Shown here: positions 21,929 through 28,306 of the stretch, in pieces | Position numbering within the stretch: position 1 is the first letter of the stretch | Layout: each line of letters opens with the position of its first letter | Origin: an uncultured Lachnospiraceae bacterium | Lineage (GTDB): Bacteria > Bacillota_A > Clostridia > Lachnospirales > Lachnospiraceae | Reading direction: 5' to 3' | NCBI GenBank assembly: GCA_947302185.1 | Contig: CAMYVI010000003.1 | Location: 1-33,841, forward strand | DNA length: 33,841 nucleotides | Made by a program: the position numbers and the translations under genes | Notes under the pieces: generated by a model | The model's input: the letters and a program-made list of their open reading frames with translations, nothing else | The model's database searches: none | Told to the model about the DNA's origin: nothing

Positions 21929-22907
21929 CGATTGCGCTCACCATGGTCGCCACATCTTCTGCGCTCAGTCCGAAGTCATCATCGCCGCCTGCGCCGTAAG
22001 CAACGACTGCATAGTTGTAATCACCCGCCGACCAGATTGTCTTTGTCGCTTCTCCCTCACGGTTTCCAAAGCACTTCACTTCCTGACCGTCCACATCCTG
22101 TCTCCACTCGTACTTATACGGCGTGGAATCCAGAGAAACATCTCCGTCATCGCCGGAGGGTATCCTGCCTTTGATCACGCTCATCTCGACTGCAGCTGCA
22201 GGGCAGAATATCTGTGCAATTCCGTCCATATATCTGTATTTGATATCGCCCATCTCTCCGAGAACACCCAGTGTTATCTGCGTTCCGTTCAGGTCGGCCA
22301 GGGAATCAAGACCTGCGCCTTTACAAGCTTCCTCTGCTGTCGCCGCCTGCGTCCAGTTTGTGTGTCCGCCTTCAGCTGTTTCTTCAGCCGCCGAAGTATC
22401 TGCTCCTTCAGCAGTCTCTTCAGCCGCTGAGATATCCGTCTCGTCTGAATCATTCATATTCTCCATGCCGGCTATGCCGGCGGCGGGCTTTACATTCAAA
22501 GTGACGGTACCTGTGGCTTTGCTTTGAACGGTTACCTTCAGATCATACTCGCCGGGTTCGAGCGTGGCACCCTGTGTTGCCGCCCCTGAGATCATCATCT
22601 CGTACTTTGTATTGTTCATGTCGGGAAGTTTATCCATGCTTTGATCTTCATCTACTGCGATGAATCCTATGAGGACTTGGCCTTCGTCATTGAGGTCGCT
22701 GACAACCTCGATTCCTTCGCCTTCTGCGACACTGATGTATCCGCCTTGTACAAAATCATCTTCTTTGGCACTGTTCAGGTCAAAGGCGGCTGTTTTTTCG
22801 TTAGACATATCCATTGTAATCGGACTCGTTCCGCCTGCTCCGCATCCCGTTGCGAGCATCGCCGTTGCCATTACAGCTGCCGCAAATGCTGCTGTCTTCT
22901 TCAACAT
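21924..22907 (-). CDS. Secreted lipoprotein of unknown function
   Basis: A 327-residue lipoprotein. The signal peptide ends in LATGC, so Cys22 should be lipidated. Residues about 25-150 contain a beta-rich domain (EPGEYDLKVTVQSKATGTV). A 12-residue sequence, DTSAAEETAEGA, is repeated twice with one variant (near 155-180) and links to a C-terminal domain ending AEDVATMVSAIG. No enzyme motif is visible. GGAGGT precedes the ATG. The final codons and stop coincide with the end of repeat copy A. Repeat copy B lies just upstream of its ribosome site region, so its leader or promoter is interrupted by, or derived from, the repeat. I do not recognise a family. Confidence 0.75.
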   Translation of the reverse strand: MLKKTAAFAAAVMATAMLATGCGAGGTSPITMDMSNEKTAAFDLNSAKEDDFVQGGYISVAEGEGIEVVSDLNDEGQVLIGFIAVDEDQSMDKLPDMNNTKYEMMISGAATQGATLEPGEYDLKVTVQSKATGTVTLNVKPAAGIAGMENMNDSDETDISAAEETAEGADTSAAEETAEGGHTNWTQAATAEEACKGAGLDSLADLNGTQITLGVLGEMGDIKYRYMDGIAQIFCPAAAVEMSVIKGRIPSGDDGDVSLDSTPYKYEWRQDVDGQEVKCFGNREGEATKTIWSAGDYNYAVVAYGAGGDDDFGLSAEDVATMVSAIG

Positions 22908-22939
22908 ACTCGTTTACCTCCTGAATTTCTGTTAATTTT

Positions 22940-23024
22940 ATTCTTCATCGCGCAATAGTCGTGACGTAAGTCTGTAATACGCGCGCAAGGTGACACTCGT
23001 CTTCATCATGAGTACGATCCCGCG
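22940..23024 (+). repeat. Repeat family 1, copy B
   Basis: ATTCTTCATCGCGCAATAGT onward, with GTGACGTAAG and ACGCGCGCAAGGTGAC, then CTTCATCATGAGTACGAT ending CCCGCG. Compared with copy C, the terminal GATGAAGAAT end is lost. It lies between the lipoprotein and the alpha-xylosidase gene. Confidence 0.75.
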
Positions 23025-23123
23025 TGTACCCGTCTGTATAGACGAAGTCAGTCTCTCTTACTAATTTATACGATGAAGACTTTCGGACAGCCACTGAGGA
23101 AGACATAAAGGCACTTTCTCTTT

Positions 23124-25514
23124 TCAAAGGACCCTGAACTGCCCCTGTCCGCACACCGTCAGAATCGTGTCCCGACCTTCGTGATGCAGCTCTGCTCCGG
23201 CTGCCTGCTGAAGACGGCAGTTCACAAAACGGATCCTGACGGTTCCGATAATATCGTCTCCTCCGATCGCTCCCGTGATTCCACCGGTCTCTCTGCACAG
23301 TGTAACCGTGCATTTCTTTTCTCCGGATGCGAAGATTTCTGCAGCTGCTTCTCCTTTCAGCTCATATACCCGTACTTCCAGACGGTCTCTATAGTCCTCG
23401 TCCGCGAACTTGGCACCGGGCAATGTCGGAATCAGGCTGTTTTCACGAACCCAGAGCGGTATCGACAGATAATCGCAATGTTCCGTAAACCATTTGCCGT
23501 CCGCGAGCTCCCGCACCTCTCCCGTCAATCCGTTGGTCCAGGTGCCCGCCGGGAGGTAGTAGTGTGCGGTCCCCTCTTCATTAAAGACGGGTGCCGCCAG
23601 AAGACTGTCCCCCAGGACATATTGTTTATCGAGATACCGGCAGCCCGGATCCTCCGGAAATTCAAGTACCATGCTGCGCATGAGCGGAATGCCTGTCATT
23701 GATGACAGGACCGCTCCGCTGTATAAATACGGAATGAGGCTCAGTTTAAGTTTTGTGAAGAAGCGGACTACATCCACTGCCTCCGCATCATAGTTCCACG
23801 GCACGCGGTAGGAACTGCTGCCGTGAAGCCTGCTGTGTGTTGAGAGAAGACCAAAGGCAGCCCATCTCTTGTACACGTCCGGCGTCGAGGTGCTCTCAAA
23901 TCCTCCGATATCGTGGCTCCAGAAGCCGAAACCGCTGCTGGTCAGGGACAGACCTCCCCGCAGGCTCTGTTCCATGGAGACATAGTCGCTGAAGCAGTCG
24001 CCTCCCCAGTGCACCGGGAATTTCTGGCAGCCGGCTGTGGCTGAGCGCGCAAACAGACAGGCCTCGTTCTCACCGCGCACTTCCCGCAGCACTTCATACA
24101 CGGCTTCGTTGTAGAGGTATGTGTAGAAGTTGTGCATTTTCTCCGGATCAGATCCGTCAAAATAGATCACATCTTTTGCAGGAATCCTCTCCCCGAAATC
24201 CGTCTTAAAGCAGTCCACTCCCATGGAAAGAAGGCTGCGCAGACCATCCTGATACCACTTTTTTGCCTCCGGATTTGTGAAGTCGACGATTGCCATGCCG
24301 GGCTGCCACATATCCCACTGCCAGATGCTTCCGTCTGTCCGCTTTATGAAATACCCTTTATCCATGCCTTCCCTGAACAGCTTCGACGCCTGTCCGATGT
24401 AGGGATTGATCCACACGCATACTCGGATGCCTCTCTCATGAATCCTCCTCAGCATGCCCTCGGGATCGGGGAAGACCCTGCTGTCCCAGGTAAAATCCGT
24501 CCAGTGGAACTCACGCATCCAGCAGCAGTCAAAATGGAAGACACTCAGCGGAATGCCCCGCTCCCGCATGCCGTCTATGAAGTGCATGACCGTCTGCTCG
24601 TCATAGTCTGTCGTAAAGGAGGTGGAGAGCCACAGTCCGAAAGACCAGCGAGGCGGAAGCCCGGGTTTTCCCGTGAGGTCTGTATATTTTGACAGAACAT
24701 CCTTCATGGACTCTCCGCCAATCAGGAAGTAGTCCAGATACTCGCCCCGGACACTGAAGCCGACCTTGGAGACCTGCTCCGTCGCCACCTCAAAATCTAC
24801 CTTCTCCGGATGATTTACGAAGACGCCGTATCCTCTGCTCGAGACATAGAAGGGAATATTTTTGTAGGCCTGCTCAGTGCTGGTTCCGCCGTCCTCATTC
24901 CATATCGCCACACTCTGACCGTTTTTCACAAAGGGACCGAAGCGCTCGCCGAGCCCGTAGATCTGCTCATCCACGGAGAGTCCCAGCTGCTCCCGCATAT
25001 AGGCGGTGTCCGCAGGTCCGCGGTCGTATGCGTAATCGCCCCGCCAGTTCGTCTTGATGTATGCCAGGTCGCCGCCCATGCTTTTGGTCAGGAGCTTTTC
25101 ATCGCGGTAGTACCTTATTGTCCAGTTTTTTTTATCAATGACCAGCCGGAGGTGTCCGTTCCTGACGGTGATTTCCTCTTCGGTATCAGTGCATTCCATC
25201 TCAGCATATTCTGTCTCTGAGGTGAGTTTTTCCCCCGTGGCTGAACTCTTAAGACGCTCTCCCGGAATAAACTCCGGACCTTTTTTCAGAGCGCCCAGAT
25301 GATGCCATGTCTGCATGCGGATCACATCCGGCATGGGCGCTGTGATCCTGATTGTCAGATTGACGCCCTTAAGCGTGTCCTCCCGCCCCATGACGAGAGA
25401 CGTCGGCGCACACAGCTCCAGCGCCCCGTCTTCTTTTGAGATCTCATAAACCTGCCTGGGTGAAAAGCAGGCATATCCTTCTTTATACAGCCAATGACCG
25501 TTTCTGAATTTCAT
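23124..25514 (-). CDS. yicI: GH31 alpha-xylosidase (YicI type)
   Basis: A 796-residue glycoside hydrolase that releases alpha-linked xylose from xyloglucan-type oligosaccharides. The catalytic nucleophile lies in KTDFGERIP (Asp439), matching the YicI signature, and the acid/base in HWGGDCFSDY (Asp506). An N-terminal beta-sandwich (to about 250), the (beta/alpha)8 barrel (about 260-610) with FGLWLSTSFTTDYDE and FHFDCCWMREF, and C-terminal beta domains are all present. There is no signal peptide, so the substrate must be imported. GGAGGT precedes the ATG. It is 79 bases downstream of the YdcF-like gene on the same strand. No xylose transporter or isomerase is nearby. Confidence 0.92.
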   Translation of the reverse strand: MKFRNGHWLYKEGYACFSPRQVYEISKEDGALELCAPTSLVMGREDTLKGVNLTIRITAPMPDVIRMQTWHHLGALKKGPEFIPGERLKSSATGEKLTSETEYAEMECTDTEEEITVRNGHLRLVIDKKNWTIRYYRDEKLLTKSMGGDLAYIKTNWRGDYAYDRGPADTAYMREQLGLSVDEQIYGLGERFGPFVKNGQSVAIWNEDGGTSTEQAYKNIPFYVSSRGYGVFVNHPEKVDFEVATEQVSKVGFSVRGEYLDYFLIGGESMKDVLSKYTDLTGKPGLPPRWSFGLWLSTSFTTDYDEQTVMHFIDGMRERGIPLSVFHFDCCWMREFHWTDFTWDSRVFPDPEGMLRRIHERGIRVCVWINPYIGQASKLFREGMDKGYFIKRTDGSIWQWDMWQPGMAIVDFTNPEAKKWYQDGLRSLLSMGVDCFKTDFGERIPAKDVIYFDGSDPEKMHNFYTYLYNEAVYEVLREVRGENEACLFARSATAGCQKFPVHWGGDCFSDYVSMEQSLRGGLSLTSSGFGFWSHDIGGFESTSTPDVYKRWAAFGLLSTHSRLHGSSSYRVPWNYDAEAVDVVRFFTKLKLSLIPYLYSGAVLSSMTGIPLMRSMVLEFPEDPGCRYLDKQYVLGDSLLAAPVFNEEGTAHYYLPAGTWTNGLTGEVRELADGKWFTEHCDYLSIPLWVRENSLIPTLPGAKFADEDYRDRLEVRVYELKGEAAAEIFASGEKKCTVTLCRETGGITGAIGGDDIIGTVRIRFVNCRLQQAAGAELHHEGRDTILTVCGQGQFRVL

Positions 25515-25593
25515 TTGCCACCTCCAAATAGCGGGCTTTAAAGCCTATACAATCAAATCAGAAGGATTTCTGCGCATTTCCGCCGGTCGTATA

Positions 25594-27075
25594 TCAGACG
25601 ATAAGTGTCGCTACACTTGCGAAAAGGATGATTAATATCACCAGTATGATAACTTCCGGAACGATTCTGTTCGCCAGAAGTCCGACGCATTCCCGGATGA
25701 ATGCATTCGGCCAGAACCACCATTTTGTATTGCTGCCGAGACCTTCTGCGCGCAGGTCGGCAAGCCCCGCCCAGACGCCGCTGCGAAAGACATGATAGTT
25801 CGTCGTCACGAAAATGATATTCTTGTCATTCGCATTTCCTTCGCGTTCTTCAATCAGTTTTTTGGAGAATTCCATATTCTGATACGTGTTGCGGGATTTT
25901 TCTTCCTGCAGGATCGCCCTCTCCGGAATCCCGCATTCCCGCAGATATCTTCCCATTGCTTCCGCTTCCGGCATAGGTTCTCCGGTTCCCTGTCCGCCGG
26001 TGGGAAGCAGTATGGCTTCTTTTCCGCCCTGTTCCTGCTGCTTTTTCCAGAACTCGATTGCCTTGTCGACCCGTCCTCTGAGAAGCGGCGGCAGTGTTCC
26101 GTCTTTTCTGAAGCCGCATCCGAGTATCAGAATATAGTCCTGTACAGGTGCCGGAATGTGTCTGGCTGCCCGCAGACCGCAGACTACAGAGCCGATAAGA
26201 ATGCATTCGAAATATGTAAACATCGTATAATACACGCTGCTGAGCGTGTAGATGATATGCACTTGCATTTCTGATCCGCTGAAATCCCAGAACAGGAGCC
26301 TGAAGCCGACTATTTCGCAGATAATCAATGCAAACCCTATCCCCAATCCGAGAACATTCTGTACACGGACTCTTTCATGCCGCAGCAGTTCAATATTGCT
26401 CACGATCATCAAAATAGAAAATGCCAGCATCACCGGTATGAGGATCAGTGAGAATATCCAACCGGAAAGACTGAATGTCTCATAAATGTAGCGCATCCAG
26501 ATCATCTCGGCATGAATAAGACGCCGCAAAAAAATGTTCAAAAAATTCAGCCCGGTTACGGCACAGAATATTCCGACGCCGCAGAGCCAGATCGCATCAT
26601 AGGAGCACAGCTGCGATCCGTCGAGCTTCACAAAACGCCTTATACTGATTATTGCGAGCCCGAGAAAAAGCAGTGTAATTCCGGCGATAACAGCATTGTC
26701 TCCGGTGAAATTTCTGGTCTGCATGGAATACGTCGTCAGCATCCTGCTTACATGCAGTTCGTCATAAAACAATTCTCTCCCGCCGTCATGCATCACATGC
26801 ATAATATAATCTCCGGGTTTGTCCGGACAGAGGACTATCAGAGTTTCATTTTCGCTTCGGATCGAAACATCTATGACCGGTATCTCTCTGCCGTCTTCCC
26901 ATATGATCTGAATATCTTCAGACTGCTTCGCGGTATCATCGTATCCGTAAGGGATACTCATTTCGAACCTGTTCCCGGTCAGGATTATACCTCCGATTAT
27001 TACTATCAGGAAGACTGCCGCCACGGCCGCAATCTGTGTAAAGTACATTTTCTGATGTCTCTTGAGTTTATTCAT
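25594..27075 (-). CDS. YdcF/ElyC-like DUF218 membrane protein with large N-terminal membrane region
   Basis: A 493-residue protein. One membrane helix at 12-32 and an extracytoplasmic beta-like domain (about 35-110) precede a multi-helix region (about 115-310). A C-terminal DUF218 domain follows (about 315-460), recognised by YILILGCGFRKDGTLPPLLR, PTGGQGTGEPMPEAEAM, EEKSRNTYQNMEFS and VTTNYHVFRSGVWA, the usual order of motifs. A final membrane helix closes the protein. DUF218 proteins such as ElyC and SanA are linked to envelope polysaccharide metabolism; a direct activity is not known to me. GGAG lies 10 bases upstream of the ATG. Its roughly 140-base leader contains tandem stem-loops. Confidence 0.85.
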   Translation of the reverse strand: MNKLKRHQKMYFTQIAAVAAVFLIVIIGGIILTGNRFEMSIPYGYDDTAKQSEDIQIIWEDGREIPVIDVSIRSENETLIVLCPDKPGDYIMHVMHDGGRELFYDELHVSRMLTTYSMQTRNFTGDNAVIAGITLLFLGLAIISIRRFVKLDGSQLCSYDAIWLCGVGIFCAVTGLNFLNIFLRRLIHAEMIWMRYIYETFSLSGWIFSLILIPVMLAFSILMIVSNIELLRHERVRVQNVLGLGIGFALIICEIVGFRLLFWDFSGSEMQVHIIYTLSSVYYTMFTYFECILIGSVVCGLRAARHIPAPVQDYILILGCGFRKDGTLPPLLRGRVDKAIEFWKKQQEQGGKEAILLPTGGQGTGEPMPEAEAMGRYLRECGIPERAILQEEKSRNTYQNMEFSKKLIEEREGNANDKNIIFVTTNYHVFRSGVWAGLADLRAEGLGSNTKWWFWPNAFIRECVGLLANRIVPEVIILVILIILFASVATLIV

Positions 27076-27138
27076 TTCCGGTAATCTCCGTATTTCAATA
27101 CTTAATTTTCTTTTCGGCCTCTATACCATCTTATCGGA

Positions 27139-27222
27139 ACCGCTTCGCGAACCCGATAATCAAAATGCTGTCGATAAATCGGTCTTTTATCGGGAGCTGC
27201 TTGCGCAACTTACGATAAGATT
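27139..27222 (-). other. Tandem stem-loops in the leader of the DUF218 gene
   Basis: Read on the minus strand: CTTATCG...CCGATAAAAG around GCGCAAGC, then CGATTTATCG, then TTATCGG...CCGATAAG around CGCGAAGCG. The TTATCG/CGATAA pair recurs three times, making three adjacent hairpins between the promoter and the coding region. No known riboswitch is recognised. Confidence 0.45.
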
Positions 27223-27252
27223 ATTATATACAACTTTTTTCAATGCAAGCAA
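27223..27252 (-). promoter_or_regulatory. Promoter of the DUF218 / alpha-xylosidase genes
   Basis: On the minus strand TTGCTT (27247-27252), an 18-base spacer and TATAAT (27223-27228). It reads toward the DUF218 gene, whose start is about 150 bases downstream. Confidence 0.6.
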
Positions 27253-27259
27253 AGAATTA

Positions 27260-27353
27260 ATTCTTCATCGCGCAATACTCGTGACGTGAGCCTATGATAC
27301 GCGCGCAAAGAGATACTCGTCTTCATCGTGAGTACAATCTCGCGATGAAGAAT
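27260..27353. repeat. Repeat family 1, copy C (complete, with inverted ends)
   Basis: A 94-bp imperfect palindrome. The left end ATTCTTCATCGCG is an exact inverted match of the right end CGCGATGAAGAAT, 13 bp each. Internal TACTCGTGACGTGAG is partly mirrored by TCATCGTGAGTACAAT. The intact ends make this the best candidate for a full-length unit, as in a miniature inverted-repeat element or a REP/BIME-like sequence. Confidence 0.8.
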
Positions 27354-27370
27354 AAAAGCCTCCGGCGGAT

Positions 27371-27439
27371 CGCAGACATGCGCAGTGGAAGGCGCTTACG
27401 CGCCGCGCATGTCGCGTCAAGAACGCCGAGGCGTTCTTG
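27371..27439. other. Two GC-rich palindromes between repeat copies C and D
   Basis: CGCAGACATGCGC (27371-27383) pairs with GCGCATGTCGCG (27405-27416) around an inner GGCGC/GCGCC hairpin. Immediately after it, CAAGAACGCC (27418-27427) pairs perfectly with GGCGTTCTTG (27430-27439). There are no T-runs, so these look like repeat-associated palindromes, not terminators. Confidence 0.6.
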
Positions 27440-27440
27440 A

Positions 27441-27489
27441 ATCTTCATCGCGCAATACTCGTGACGTGAGCCTATGATACGCGCGCAAG
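27441..27489 (+). repeat. Repeat family 1, copy D
   Basis: ATCTTCATCGCGCAATACTC to ACGCGCGCAA, nearly identical to the left half of copy C 180 bases upstream; the right half is missing and is replaced by the promoter of the VanZ-like gene. Confidence 0.75.
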
Positions 27490-27496
27490 CCGCCAC

Positions 27497-27525
27497 TTGT
27501 CTGTCAGCCTTATTAAATATATACT
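27497..27525 (+). promoter_or_regulatory. Promoter of the VanZ-like gene
   Basis: TTGTCT (27497-27502), a 17-base spacer and TATACT (27520-27525), directly after repeat copy D. The leader to the ATG at 27685 would be about 150 bases. Confidence 0.6.
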
Positions 27526-27684
27526 GAAAAGGGAGTGAAAACACGTCGCGGGGGAGAACACCGAGACGCTCCTAAAGGACGGAAATGATTACGGAAACCA
27601 CCGGTAAACACGCCGGATCCCAATGTGAAAATGAATTGGGCTATACAGAAAAAGGAATCAATACAGAAGAGCGGAGAGAATGTA

Positions 27685-28245
27685 ATGATAGAAATATCCT
27701 TTATTAGTTTAGAGCTGGTGTTTACCGGTATCTGGCTGCTGATAAGATTATTCGTATGGGTACGTCAGGGACATATTAACCTGAAACATGAAGCGGTTCA
27801 GGCTTTGATGTATATTAATCTTGCAGTGATCATACGTTTTGTCTTCTTCCCAAGGGAACTGGCAGACGGTCATATACAGCCGCTTGTATTTGATTCTGCC
27901 ACAGCTTTTCCTTTCAGAGTGAATTTCGTTCCGCTTGTTCATCTTTTGGAATATAGCAGTGTACGGGATATCACATGGAACGTAGCCGGAAATGCAGCTA
28001 TGTTCATCCCAAGCGGCATAGTATTACCGATTGCATACAGGCAACTGAACAGTTTTGCAAAAGTAGTTGCTGCAGGTGCCTTCATATCGTTTTGCATAGA
28101 AGTTATTCAGCTTCCGTTCCCACAAAGAGCGTCAGATATAGATGACCTGATTATGAATACGCTGGGAGTAATTGTCGGATATGGTATTTATGCTGCAGTC
28201 AGAGGTCTGAGACGAAAAGTCATTAAACATAAACATCCCGCATAA
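27685..28245 (+). CDS. VanZ-family membrane protein
   Basis: A 186-residue membrane protein with about five helices. Family marks are FRVNFVPLVHLLEY, NVAGNAAMFIPSGIVLP, the conserved Glu in SFCIEVIQLPFPQRASDIDD and the final NTLGVIVGY helix. VanZ proteins are associated with low-level teicoplanin resistance in enterococci but occur widely without that role. The start at 27685 is chosen for GGAG 8 bases upstream; a 20-codon longer frame from 27625 has no site. It is separate from the VanX-like gene by 12 kb and from any van ligase, so a resistance role is not supported. Confidence 0.88.
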   Translation: MIEISFISLELVFTGIWLLIRLFVWVRQGHINLKHEAVQALMYINLAVIIRFVFFPRELADGHIQPLVFDSATAFPFRVNFVPLVHLLEYSSVRDITWNVAGNAAMFIPSGIVLPIAYRQLNSFAKVVAAGAFISFCIEVIQLPFPQRASDIDDLIMNTLGVIVGYGIYAAVRGLRRKVIKHKHPA

Positions 28246-28256
28246 AGCATGGTTAA

Positions 28257-28306
28257 GTTTCATTGTGCGCATTCATCTCATGACTAAAGTCACGAGAATT
28301 CTGCGT
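28257..28306 (+). repeat. Repeat family 1, copy E (degenerate)
   Basis: TTCATTGTGCGCATTCATCT keeps the TTCATYGYGC start, followed by CTCATGACTAAAGTCACGAG, the 20-bp inner palindrome with one central mismatch. It overlaps the last codons and supplies the TGA stop (28290-28292, minus strand) of the PPDK-like gene. Confidence 0.6.

Larger units (their letters stand above)
27076..27684. other. 609-base intergenic region packed with hairpins and repeats
   Basis: In order it holds tandem TTATCG hairpins (27134-27222), a minus-strand promoter (27223-27252), repeat copy C (27260-27353), two GC-rich palindromes (27371-27439), repeat copy D (27441-27489), and a plus-strand promoter (27497-27525). The VanZ-like gene leader follows. 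No convincing gene is present. Confidence 0.65.

Noticed and set aside
27260..27489. A CRISPR array suggested by two nearly identical repeat units 180 bases apart
   Set aside because: Only two units, unequal in length, with palindromes between them instead of uniform spacers, and no cas genes.
14320..28245. A vancomycin-resistance cluster suggested by VanX-like and VanZ-like genes
   Set aside because: The two genes are about 13 kb apart with no vanH, D-Ala-D-Lac ligase or VanR/VanS between or around them. Both families are common outside resistance clusters.
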